From Pseudanabaena sp. SR411 (lineage in GTDB: Bacteria > Cyanobacteriota > Cyanobacteriia > Pseudanabaenales > Pseudanabaenaceae): a stretch of 49,819 nt of DNA. The DNA lies in the NCBI RefSeq assembly GCF_002251945.1, contig NZ_NDHW01000108.1, forward strand, positions 1-49,819, in the 5' to 3' direction. This document shows positions 14,892-22,029 of this stretch, piece after piece. Position numbers and translations under genes: made by a program. Numbering within the stretch: position 1 is the stretch's first letter; every line of letters begins with the position of its first letter. The notes under the pieces were generated by a model that made no database searches, had not been told where the DNA came from, and saw nothing but the letters and a program-made list of their open reading frames with translations.

Positions 14892-15278
14892 AATTTCTCG
14901 TCGCTTCGGCTTTTCAACATTGATCCGAGGACGCTCAACTTGGACTTGTTGTCGTTCTGGCTCAGAACGATCTATATTTCGGTCTTGATAATCGTCAGAA
15001 TTTGCGTTGGGGGTTGGGTCAAAGACTTCAAATCTAGCACTATGACCAGCTTCTTCGGCTGCGGTCATCACCACTGTCCGAACTGCTTGGATTGTCCGTC
15101 CCCCTTTACCAAAAATTCGCCCCCGATCTTCTGGATCGAAAGCAACTCTGATCCAGACGCGATCGCTTTTGCTATTTGATTCAAAATCTACCCGAAGCGC
15201 CTCTGGATGAGCTAATAATGGCTTCAGCAAAAAACTAATTAAGGCGTTATAGTCTGGCACAAGTTTAGATGGGCACAA
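14889..15278 (-). CDS. khpA: KH-domain RNA-binding protein (KhpA/YlqC)
   Basis: A 129-residue cytoplasmic RNA-binding protein. The KH domain spans about residues 10-90, with the GxxG-type loop in RIFGKGGRTIQAVRTVV. The C-terminal 40 residues are charged and probably unstructured (SDDYQDRNIDRSEPERQQVQ), an extension that simple KhpA proteins lack. It follows rpsP by 21 bp on the same strand, the conserved rpsP-KH arrangement, which supports a role in ribosome or RNA metabolism. Confidence 0.88.
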   Translation of the reverse strand: MCPSKLVPDYNALISFLLKPLLAHPEALRVDFESNSKSDRVWIRVAFDPEDRGRIFGKGGRTIQAVRTVVMTAAEEAGHSARFEVFDPTPNANSDDYQDRNIDRSEPERQQVQVERPRINVEKPKRREI

Positions 15279-15299
15279 ATTAGAAATTAATTCAGAGAA

Positions 15300-15548
15300 T
15301 TAGGCAGTAACGAGATCGAATACCTTCGCTTTTTCGAGGATGCGACGTACTGTGTCGGTAGGTTGAGCGCCTTGCTTAATGCGAAGCACGATCGCAGGTA
15401 CATCAAGTTGGGTTTCTTTGGTGCGTGGGTTGTAGAAACCGAGTTCAGCGAGGGGACGACCATCGCGACGGCTAGTGCTGTTTACGGCAACGATGCGATA
15501 GCTGGCTTCAAATTTTTTGCCAAATCGCTTTAATCTCAACTTCATCAT
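15300..15548 (-). CDS. rpsP: 30S ribosomal protein S16
   Basis: An 82-residue S16, a primary 16S rRNA binding protein of the small subunit. [39 protein letters not shown] and [12 protein letters not shown] match the family. The ORF begins with two Met codons, and homologues normally start MxKLRLKR, so either is possible. It is cotranscribed with khpA. Upstream lies a hairpin-rich gap. Confidence 0.96.
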   Translation of the reverse strand: MMKLRLKRFGKKFEASYRIVAVNSTSRRDGRPLAELGFYNPRTKETQLDVPAIVLRIKQGAQPTDTVRRILEKAKVFDLVTA

Positions 15549-15643
15549 GGGTTTATGGCTCTAGTTTCTGGGGGTGATCTAGTTCAATACTATCTGGATA
15601 TTTTAGCAGGCTTATTAATATAGCATTATTTTGTGGTTTATAG

Positions 15644-15696
15644 CTTAATAAATTTTTGAAAGCGCGGCTCTGCCGCGCTTTCAAAAATTTATTAAG
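15644..15696. repeat. Perfect 25-bp hairpin
   Basis: Arms 15644-15668 and 15672-15696 are exact complements with loop TCT; the core is GCGCGGC-TCT-GCCGCGC. The flanks TAGC and GTAGCTA keep partial symmetry. Confidence 0.8.
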
Positions 15697-15720
15697 TAGC
15701 TATGCATAATTAATAACAAA

Positions 15721-15771
15721 GCAAAACCCGTAAAGTTGCGCCCCTCAGGGGCGCAGCTTTACGGGTTTTGC
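15721..15771. repeat. 24-bp hairpin with one G-U pair
   Basis: Arms 15721-15744 (starting GCAAAACCCGTAAAG) and 15748-15771 pair around loop TCA. This is the second of three tandem hairpins. Confidence 0.8.
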
Positions 15772-15780
15772 ACGGGTACT

Positions 15781-15896
15781 TATAGCAAAAAAAGAGTTAG
15801 CTAGTACAAACCAAAACCCAAGAATTGAGTGGCGGCGCTTCGCGCCGCCACTCAATTCTTGGGTTTTATGTCTTAAGCAAAACTTGCTTTGCTATA
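15781..15896. mobile_element. MITE-like palindromic element with 9-bp terminal inverted repeats
   Basis: TATAGCAAA at 15781-15789 is matched by TTTGCTATA at 15888-15896. Between them lies a perfect 26-bp hairpin (15813-15838 and 15842-15867, loop TTC) with outer AAAACCCAAG and core GGCGGCGC. The right flank TTTTATGTCTTAA recurs after the hairpin at 48392-48452. There is no coding capacity, so any mobility would depend on another element's transposase. Confidence 0.55.
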
Positions 15897-15963
15897 GAAT
15901 GTTAATTTAGCGTAAAGCGCTGTAAATCGTAGATAATATGATTGTTATCTATGATTTAAACCT

Positions 15964-16116
15964 GTGCCTTTCTTTCGTCAGTACATTGCACCGTTCATCA
16001 TTTTTGCCATCTTTTTATTTACGTTAGTACTAGTTAGCTCTCGCGCTTTTTTGCCAGACGACATGGTTGCCCCTGCCCCCATCGGCATGATTTCGGGCAT
16101 CTCTCTTATCTCCTAG
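15964..16116 (+). CDS. Small membrane protein, 50 aa, upstream of pyrB
   Basis: A GTG start gives VPFFRQYIAPFIIFAIFLFT..., with one transmembrane segment at about residues 8-26 and a short tail containing Pro-rich LPDDMVAPAPIG. An in-frame stop just upstream (15952-15954) limits the start. It ends 12 bases before pyrB on the same strand, so the two are probably cotranscribed. I recall similar short membrane proteins in other cyanobacteria but cannot name the family. The function is unknown. Confidence 0.6.
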   Translation: MPFFRQYIAPFIIFAIFLFTLVLVSSRAFLPDDMVAPAPIGMISGISLIS

Positions 16117-16128
16117 CTTTAAAGCACC

Positions 16129-17097
16129 ATGACTGAACTTACTTGGCAGCGAAGACATGTAATCTCGCTGGCTGATTTTACGCCGAATGATTATGAAACG
16201 GTCTTGCAGACAGCCGTTAGCTTTTTAGAAGTGCTGTCACGACGCAATAAAAAAGTACCAACCTTGCAGAGCAAAGTTGTTGCTAATTTGTTTTTTGAAT
16301 CTTCGACCCGTACCCGTAATAGTTTTGAGCTTGCTGCTAAGCGACTTTCGGCGGACACCTTAAATTTTGCCCCCGGCACATCTGCTCTCACCAAGGGTGA
16401 AACGATCCTTGATACAGCGCGGACTTTTTTGGCTATGGGGACAGATATCATGGTGATTCGCCATCAGTCGGCAGGTGTACCCTTGGCGATCGCCCGCGAT
16501 ATGGATGCCCTCAGTGGCAAGGTGGCGATCCTCAATGCTGGTGATGGCAAGCACGAACATCCATCCCAAGCTTTATTAGATTTATTGACCCTTTGCATGT
16601 ATCTCAATCCCAAAGCGCCAACAGCTAAGGATCTAAAAGGTAAAAAAATAGCGATCGTCGGTGATATTTTGCATTCACGGGTTGCGCGATCAAATCTTTG
16701 GAGTTTGCTTACTAACGGTGCAGATGTGCATCTAGCGGCTCCGCCAACATTATTACCACCAGAATTTGCCGAATATGGCGCAAAAATCCATTACACCCTT
16801 GAGCCAGCCCTTGAGGATGCGGATTTTGTGATGACTTTGCGCTTGCAAATGGAGCGCATGGGACAATTTCTAATTCCCAGTTTGCGGGAATATCATGCAA
16901 GGTATGGCATAACTCGCGATCGCCTTGCCAAATGTGCGCCCAATGTCCAAGTTCTGCACCCCGGTCCAGTTAATCGCGGCGTAGAAATTAGCTCTGACCT
17001 GATGGATGATCCCCGTTTAAGCTTGATTGATAAACAGGTAACTAACGGCGTAGCGATCAGAATGAGCTTGTTGTATTTACTTGGCACAGCAATTTAA
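16129..17097 (+). CDS. pyrB: Aspartate carbamoyltransferase catalytic subunit
   Basis: A 322-residue cytoplasmic enzyme that joins carbamoyl phosphate and aspartate in the second step of pyrimidine synthesis. The carbamoyl-phosphate motif [19 protein letters not shown] is near residue 52, [11 protein letters not shown] is the shared transcarbamoylase motif, and the aspartate-binding region has [10 protein letters not shown] and [12 protein letters not shown]. No regulatory pyrI is adjacent, as is usual in cyanobacteria. It follows the 50-aa membrane protein closely. Confidence 0.96.
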   Translation: MTELTWQRRHVISLADFTPNDYETVLQTAVSFLEVLSRRNKKVPTLQSKVVANLFFESSTRTRNSFELAAKRLSADTLNFAPGTSALTKGETILDTARTFLAMGTDIMVIRHQSAGVPLAIARDMDALSGKVAILNAGDGKHEHPSQALLDLLTLCMYLNPKAPTAKDLKGKKIAIVGDILHSRVARSNLWSLLTNGADVHLAAPPTLLPPEFAEYGAKIHYTLEPALEDADFVMTLRLQMERMGQFLIPSLREYHARYGITRDRLAKCAPNVQVLHPGPVNRGVEISSDLMDDPRLSLIDKQVTNGVAIRMSLLYLLGTAI

Positions 17098-17133
17098 ACT
17101 CTTGCAACAACTGGCGAAGCTTATTATTTGTAG

Positions 17134-17159
17134 GATGCGTTAGTGTAACGTAACGCATC
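17134..17159. repeat. REP-like GATGCGTTA inverted repeat
   Basis: GATGCGTTA (17134-17142) and TAACGCATC (17151-17159) form an inverted repeat after TGTAG. It resembles the GTGCGTTA...TAACGCAC palindromes widespread in cyanobacterial genomes. It marks the left edge of the restriction-modification island. Confidence 0.6.
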
Positions 17160-17183
17160 AACATCAGAAATATCGAGATAAAA

Positions 17184-18194
17184 ATGAGTTTTGTTTTTGC
17201 AGATTTATTTGCTGGGATTGGTGGATTTAGAATTGCCCTAGAAAATCTTAACGGCAAATGTGTGTTTTCTTCTGAGTGGGATAAATATGCACAAATAACT
17301 TATGCAGCTAATTTTGGTGAAACACCTCATGGAGATATTACTAAAATTCATCCATCTACAATTCCAGATATTGACATCTTAACGGCTGGATTTCCATGCC
17401 AACCATTTAGTTCAATCGGTAAACGTGAAGGCTTTGAACATCCAACGCAAGGAACTTTATTTTATGATGTGGTAAAAATTTTAAAAGAGAAAAAGCCTAA
17501 AGCTTTTATGTTAGAAAATGTTGAGGGTTTAGTAACCCATGATGGTGGAAAAACTTTAAGTATTATATTAGAAACTTTATCTGTCTCTGTGAATAGACAA
17601 TATCTTTTTCTATGTCAACCTGATGTTAGATATCATGTTTTTTGGAGTGTTTTAGATGCAAAAGACTATGGTGTGCCACAAGTTAGAAAAAGAATATTCA
17701 TAGTAGGAATATCTGAAGATGTTTCTATTGATATTCCTGAATTTAGCTTTCCTATCCCTCATACAAGTAAAGAATTTATTGGTTCTTATGTAGAAGAAAA
17801 TGTGAGTGGATATTCAATATCTAAGCATTTACAGAATTCATATTTATTTAAATTAGATGATGGTAGACCAGAGCTAATTGATCGAAAATCTAAGATTCAG
17901 GTAAAAACTTTATGCTCTACTTATCACAAAATCCAGAGATTGACAGGAACATTTGTTAAAGATGGAGAGACTGGAATTAGATTGCTGAGTGAAAATGAAT
18001 GTAAAGCAATTATGGGATATCCTCAAAACTTTGTTATCCCTGTTTCGAGAACCCAAATGTATAGGCGATTTGGCAACTCAGTTGCAGTTCCTGTTGTCCG
18101 CGAAGTTGCTAAAAACTTAATTAATTGTTTGGTTAAATGCAAAGTCATTAATAAAGATCAGTTTGTCAAAGAAGGTAGATTAATAAGTGTCTGA
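17184..18194 (+). CDS. DNA (cytosine-5) methyltransferase of a type II restriction-modification system
   Basis: A 336-residue C5 methyltransferase using S-adenosylmethionine. The conserved motifs are in order: motif I FADLFAGIGGFRIALE, motif IV with the catalytic Cys in GFPCQPFSSIGKR, motif VI MLENVEGL, motif VIII VPQVRKRIFIVG, motif IX near LLSENECKAIMGYP, and motif X RRFGNSVAVPVV. The short target-recognition region between VIII and IX does not reveal the target. The downstream HNH gene overlaps it by eight bases, the normal layout of a modification-restriction pair. The gene is AT-rich and lacks HIP1 sites, unlike its neighbours, which suggests recent transfer. Confidence 0.93.
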   Translation: MSFVFADLFAGIGGFRIALENLNGKCVFSSEWDKYAQITYAANFGETPHGDITKIHPSTIPDIDILTAGFPCQPFSSIGKREGFEHPTQGTLFYDVVKILKEKKPKAFMLENVEGLVTHDGGKTLSIILETLSVSVNRQYLFLCQPDVRYHVFWSVLDAKDYGVPQVRKRIFIVGISEDVSIDIPEFSFPIPHTSKEFIGSYVEENVSGYSISKHLQNSYLFKLDDGRPELIDRKSKIQVKTLCSTYHKIQRLTGTFVKDGETGIRLLSENECKAIMGYPQNFVIPVSRTQMYRRFGNSVAVPVVREVAKNLINCLVKCKVINKDQFVKEGRLISV

Positions 18195-18795
18195 CATTCA
18201 TCATGAACTTACAGAAAAGAGTACGGTTCAACTTAACATCATTAAAGAATATTTTGAAATGTATCCTGATATTGAGATACACACTAAAGATGTTGTTGAT
18301 TGGGTAAGTTCAAAATATTTAGAGCGTACTGGAAAAATATTTAGAGATCCAGATAGAGGAATTAGATCTTTATACCAAAAAGGTTTTCTCCAAAAAATAG
18401 CGAAAGGAGTTTATAAATACGATCCTAAATATGCCCAAAATAAACGCCAAGCAGATTTTTCAAGCGCTCAGAAAAATGAGATTTTAAAGCGTGATGGTTA
18501 TAAGTGTGTAATTTGTGGCGCTGGGCGACAGAATGGCGCAGAATTGCACGTTGATCATATTAAACCTAAAGATATGGGAGGTTTAGCCACCATTGAAAAT
18601 GGTCAAACTTTGTGTAGCCAGCATAATTTTCTCCAGAAAAATCTTAAGCAAACTGAGACAGGGAAAAAGATGTTTATTCGCTTGTATGAGCTTTCTAAGA
18701 AAGAGGAAAATCAGGAACTACAAGAGTTTTGTATAGAAATTCTCCAGACTTTTGAGAATTTTAATATTAACGGACATATCGAATGGGAAAAGTAG
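18187..18795 (+). CDS. HNH endonuclease, probable cognate restriction enzyme
   Basis: A 202-residue protein starting at GTG inside the end of the methyltransferase gene. The N-terminal part (about 10-80) looks like a winged-helix or DNA-binding region (TKDVVDWVSSKYLERTG, GIRSLYQKGFLQKIAKGVYKY). Residues about 95-145 form an HNH/zinc domain: KRDGYKCVICGA, LHVDHIKPKDMGG, ENGQTLCSQHN, with the Cys pairs and His/Asn set intact. The C-terminus is helical. Overlap with a C5 methyltransferase makes a restriction role likely; the recognition sequence is unknown. It shares the low GC and lack of HIP1 of its partner. Confidence 0.85.
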   Translation: MSDIHHELTEKSTVQLNIIKEYFEMYPDIEIHTKDVVDWVSSKYLERTGKIFRDPDRGIRSLYQKGFLQKIAKGVYKYDPKYAQNKRQADFSSAQKNEILKRDGYKCVICGAGRQNGAELHVDHIKPKDMGGLATIENGQTLCSQHNFLQKNLKQTETGKKMFIRLYELSKKEENQELQEFCIEILQTFENFNINGHIEWEK

Positions 18796-18829
18796 TGTCA
18801 TAGGACTAAAATTGCTTTACGATCGCTAT

Positions 18830-19594
18830 ATGCCAAATACCACATCAAATATAAGAATTGTGTTAGTCGAGACAGCGGGGGCGCGAAACCTTGGCTCAGT
18901 GGCAAGGGTAATGAAAAATTTTGGACTGGCGGAATTGTGGTTGGTCAATCCGCAATGCGATCGCCTTGGCGAAGAAGCTCGACACATGGCAGTTCATGCC
19001 CCAGAAATTTTAGAAAATGCAAGGATTGTTGATACTGTGCCAGCCGCCTTAGTTGGCTGCCATCGGGCGATCGCTACCGCAGGTCGCATTGACCAGGGTG
19101 AAATGAAAGTGACTGATCCCCAAAAAGGTTTGAGTTGGTTGATGCAGGCTAAAACCAGTGCGATCGTCTTTGGTGCAGAGGATCGAGGCTTGAGCAATAC
19201 TGAGATTCAACATTGTCAGCAAGTGATGCGTATCCCCGTCAACCCTGAATATCCTTCGCTCAATTTGGCTCAGGCGGTGGGCGTTTGTTGCTATCAATTG
19301 CAACTGTTGCAGGAAAATCCCCAATGTCACGAAAATTTGACTAGCCAAATTGCTCAAGATTTGATAGAGTCAGCACCCATAGACCTTGCTACCCGCGCAG
19401 ACTTAGAAGCTTGCTACCAGCAACTTGAAGCAGTACTGCTCAAGATCGGCTATGTTTATCCACATACCGCCGCTCATCGATTGCGAAAGTTTCGGCATAT
19501 CTTCGATCGCGCAAATCTGAGTCCATCGGAAGTTGCCATGCTGCGGGGGATTTTGCGCCAAGTTAATTGGGCTACGGCTCATCTTGATTCATAA
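18830..19594 (+). CDS. trmJ: SpoU-family RNA methyltransferase (TrmJ-like)
   Basis: A 254-residue 2'-O-ribose methyltransferase, most like TrmJ (tRNA position 32). Knotted SPOUT motifs are present: RIVLVETAGARNLGSVARVMKNFG, IVFGAEDRGLSNTEI and IPVNPEYPSLNLAQAV. A helical C-terminal extension ends in LRGILRQVNWA, as in TrmJ. An ATG further upstream (18752) lies inside the HNH gene; I prefer 18830 because the domain begins a few residues later. HIP1 sites return here, marking the right edge of the transferred island. A 2'-O methylation role is sure; the tRNA position is inferred. Confidence 0.88.
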   Translation: MPNTTSNIRIVLVETAGARNLGSVARVMKNFGLAELWLVNPQCDRLGEEARHMAVHAPEILENARIVDTVPAALVGCHRAIATAGRIDQGEMKVTDPQKGLSWLMQAKTSAIVFGAEDRGLSNTEIQHCQQVMRIPVNPEYPSLNLAQAVGVCCYQLQLLQENPQCHENLTSQIAQDLIESAPIDLATRADLEACYQQLEAVLLKIGYVYPHTAAHRLRKFRHIFDRANLSPSEVAMLRGILRQVNWATAHLDS

Positions 19595-19620
19595 CTACTC
19601 GCGTTGTACGCGAGTAGTTA
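19592..19620. terminator. Hairpin at the end of trmJ
   Basis: TAACTACTCGCGT (including the stop codon) and ACGCGAGTAGTTA pair perfectly over 13 bases with a TGT loop. It lies between two plus-strand genes 43 bases before the next start. Confidence 0.65.
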
Positions 19621-19663
19621 ATCGGTTAGTAGAGACATTTTTGTATCGGAGTTATAAATAGCA

Positions 19664-21253
19664 GTGGAACCAAGAAACTTTTCATCGCCTGACGCTACCG
19701 AAAAAAGTCGAGAAGCGCGTTTAAATAAGTTGCGCGAACGTCGCGCCAAGGCTGTGACAAGCAATAGTGACTCTGTTCTCCGCCCGATTAGTTCTGAAGC
19801 TCCACCTCGTCTGGGACGATCGCCTGAATCAAATCGATCCCCAGAGCCGATCATAGACAATCGATTTAGTAATCGTTCGGATCGCCGTTCTGAAGGACGG
19901 ATATTGGAGAATAAAGTTAAGCCATTACCCAACCGCCAAGGTTTTGTGGAAGCTCGTACTGAGCAACGCTCTGATAATAAATCTCCTGAGCTAAGACCAC
20001 GCAAAAAAGTCAATGGGATCAATCGGACAATTCCCATCAAGTCACCTATTAAGTCTTTGGGGTGGCATGTACTACGTTTAGCGATCGCAGGTATTGGGCT
20101 GAGTGTGATTGCTGGGACTGCCATCTCTTTCTGGCAAAATCAGCAATCTATTGCTGCAAAAACTAATGCGACAGAATTGGTTGCGAAGGAAGAGGCTAAT
20201 AAATCTCCAGATATTGCTCCCCTTGAACTCAAAACTGAAGCAGCTCCTTTGCTAAGCAAGGTCAAGGAATTGACGGCTAAAGAAAAAGATCTCGCCATGC
20301 AAATGATGGTGGTTGATCTTGACTCTGGGGCTTATGTCCAAGTTGGGGCAAATCAGCCGATCGCTGCGGCTAGTACGATTAAAACGCCGATTTTAGTTGC
20401 CTTTTTTCAGGATGTGGATGCAGGCAAAATTAAGCTTGACGAACAGCTAGAGATGACCGCCGATGTTAAGGTGGGTGAAGCGGGTGATTTTCAGTTCTTA
20501 CCAACGGGTACAAAAATCACGGCTCTAGAAACCGCAACCCAAATGATTGTGATTAGTGATAACACGGCCACTAATATGATCATTAAGCGTCTCGGTGGTT
20601 TTACAGCACTGAATCAGCGCTTTAAATCTTGGGGGCTAAATAATATAGTCATCAAGAATCAACTGCCTGATCTTGAAGGTACAAATACAATTAGTACTCA
20701 AGATATGGTGACGTTATTAGCCATGCTCGATAAAGGCAAATTGATTGAGCCACGTAGTCGCGATCGCTTTATGGATATCATGCGCCGCCCCGTGACTAAC
20801 ACACTCTTGCCCAAGGGGCTTGGTGAAGAGGCAAGAATTATTCATAAAACAGGAGATATTGGTTCGGCAGTTGGTGATGCGGGGATTGTGGATATGCCCA
20901 ATGGTAAACGCTATGCGATCGCGGTAATGGTCAAGCGTCCTGATAATGATCAACGCGCCAATGAGTTAATCCGCCAAATCTCGCGAACGACTTACGAATA
21001 TTTTCTCAATGGTGGTAGTTTACCTGCTAGCAATAACAATTCTAGCCCCACCAATTCAAGCTCCCCAGATTCTCAAGAGTCCAATGATTCGATAAATTCC
21101 ACAACTCCCAACAATGGTGGTAACGGGACTAGCATTATTGAAAACATTACTTTGCCCTTGCCAAATGCGACTCCGAATGTGTCTCCATCAACAAGCCCAA
21201 ACTCATCACCTAGTTTCATCAATCCACCCGAAGTAACTCGCCAAACCCCATAA
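19664..21253 (+). CDS. Membrane-anchored class A beta-lactamase-like serine hydrolase
   Basis: A 529-residue protein. The first 130 residues are basic, Ser/Arg/Pro-rich and probably cytoplasmic; a transmembrane helix lies at about 136-156; the beta-lactamase2 domain (about 200-450) is periplasmic. Active-site motifs are visible: S237-T-I-K240 (SxxK), SDNTATN, and KTGD. A Glu occurs in PDLEGTN where class A enzymes have their general base. The last 75 residues are Asn/Ser/Pro-rich low complexity. The start is GTG. It may be a true beta-lactamase, a DD-peptidase-like cell-wall enzyme, or inactive on drugs; the sequence does not decide. Confidence 0.82.
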   Translation: MEPRNFSSPDATEKSREARLNKLRERRAKAVTSNSDSVLRPISSEAPPRLGRSPESNRSPEPIIDNRFSNRSDRRSEGRILENKVKPLPNRQGFVEARTEQRSDNKSPELRPRKKVNGINRTIPIKSPIKSLGWHVLRLAIAGIGLSVIAGTAISFWQNQQSIAAKTNATELVAKEEANKSPDIAPLELKTEAAPLLSKVKELTAKEKDLAMQMMVVDLDSGAYVQVGANQPIAAASTIKTPILVAFFQDVDAGKIKLDEQLEMTADVKVGEAGDFQFLPTGTKITALETATQMIVISDNTATNMIIKRLGGFTALNQRFKSWGLNNIVIKNQLPDLEGTNTISTQDMVTLLAMLDKGKLIEPRSRDRFMDIMRRPVTNTLLPKGLGEEARIIHKTGDIGSAVGDAGIVDMPNGKRYAIAVMVKRPDNDQRANELIRQISRTTYEYFLNGGSLPASNNNSSPTNSSSPDSQESNDSINSTTPNNGGNGTSIIENITLPLPNATPNVSPSTSPNSSPSFINPPEVTRQTP

Positions 21254-21298
21254 ACAAAAAAGCCATGCTTTGCGTGGCTTTTTTGTTTATGGGGGTTT
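21243..21298. terminator. Terminator overlapping the hydrolase stop codon
   Basis: Arms 21243-21268 and 21272-21298 pair over about 26 bases with one G-U pair and one bulged G, loop TTT. The left arm includes the last codons and stop of the preceding gene. It is bidirectional, also serving the convergent thioredoxin gene. Confidence 0.75.
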
Positions 21299-21329
21299 GT
21301 TTCAAGCTCGCAAAGCGCCCTCATAAAAA

Positions 21330-21890
21330 TTACGAGTGATCCCTTGGTTGGGAGATGTCGGCGGCTTTTGGCTCAGAGATCGGTGATGTGCGATCGCTAC
21401 TAATGCTGTTATGGGGTAAAGGCTGGTCAGTGATCGCCGCCTCGATATTTGTCGCCATAATTTCGCGAGGGATCACACCTGTAGCATCACCGATCGCCTG
21501 ATTAGTACGATCTAAAAAAATAAACCGAGGAATCCCATCAACCCGATATTTAGTTACCTCTGGCAACCACTTAGTATTGTCTACATTTAGCATCACAAAA
21601 TTCATGCGATCGCTATATTCCTTTTCCAGTGATAAATTATCCGCCGCCATCGACTGACAACTAGTACACCAATCCGCATAAAACTCAATCGTAGTTGGTT
21701 TCCCATTAGCTAAAGCTTCATCAATGGGCAGCGCCGCTGCCGCGACTGCATCCAGCGATGTGCTGCTTTGTTGTGTCTGAAATCCGAAAAATAAGGCTGT
21801 TGTCAAGAGGATGGCAGCGATCGCCACTAATAAATTTCGCAACTGATTAGATGCAGCAGGTGTAGGACTAGTTGGATTTTCTGAATTCAT
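21330..21890 (-). CDS. txlA: Membrane-anchored thioredoxin-like protein (TxlA/HCF164 type)
   Basis: A 186-residue protein with one N-terminal transmembrane helix (about 20-40, LLVAIAAILLTTALFFGF) and a thioredoxin fold facing the lumen or periplasm. The redox motif is WCTSC in EFYADWCTSCQSM, and the cis-Pro is in VDGIPRFIFLD. This matches the cyanobacterial relative of plant HCF164, which passes reducing power across the thylakoid membrane for cytochrome b6f assembly (family knowledge). It diverges from the GPH transporter, and its C-terminus is a polar low-complexity tail. Confidence 0.85.
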   Translation of the reverse strand: MNSENPTSPTPAASNQLRNLLVAIAAILLTTALFFGFQTQQSSTSLDAVAAAALPIDEALANGKPTTIEFYADWCTSCQSMAADNLSLEKEYSDRMNFVMLNVDNTKWLPEVTKYRVDGIPRFIFLDRTNQAIGDATGVIPREIMATNIEAAITDQPLPHNSISSDRTSPISEPKAADISQPRDHS

Positions 21891-21966
21891 GACAATAACT
21901 TACGAAAATAACTATTCCCATTATGCCGAGCAAGGTTTGCCCTATGCTAAAGAAATTCTAAATGAG

Positions 21967-22002
21967 TTATGAGAGGCTTATCTACGGGTAAGCCTCTCAT
22001 AA
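21967..22002. promoter_or_regulatory. 14-bp inverted repeat between divergent genes
   Basis: TTATGAGAGGCTTA (21967-21980) and its exact complement (21989-22002) have an eight-base loop. It lies 28 bases before the transporter start, so it is in the mRNA leader or promoter and not a normal terminator position. It might be an attenuator or operator. Confidence 0.5.
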
Positions 22003-22029
22003 TTTAAAACTGAAATTACGCAATCAACC

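Larger units (their letters stand above)
15549..15963. other. Intergenic region with three consecutive long hairpins
   Basis: This 415-bp gap between divergent genes holds three separate near-perfect palindromes at 15644-15696, 15721-15771 and 15813-15867, and no supported gene. The rpsP promoter must lie between about 15549 and 15640. Such a density of hairpins between divergent promoters cannot be explained by termination alone. Confidence 0.75.

Noticed and set aside
18752-18829. Upstream extension of the TrmJ-like gene by 26 codons
   Set aside because: It would overlap the HNH coding sequence, and the methyltransferase domain begins just after the ATG at 18830.
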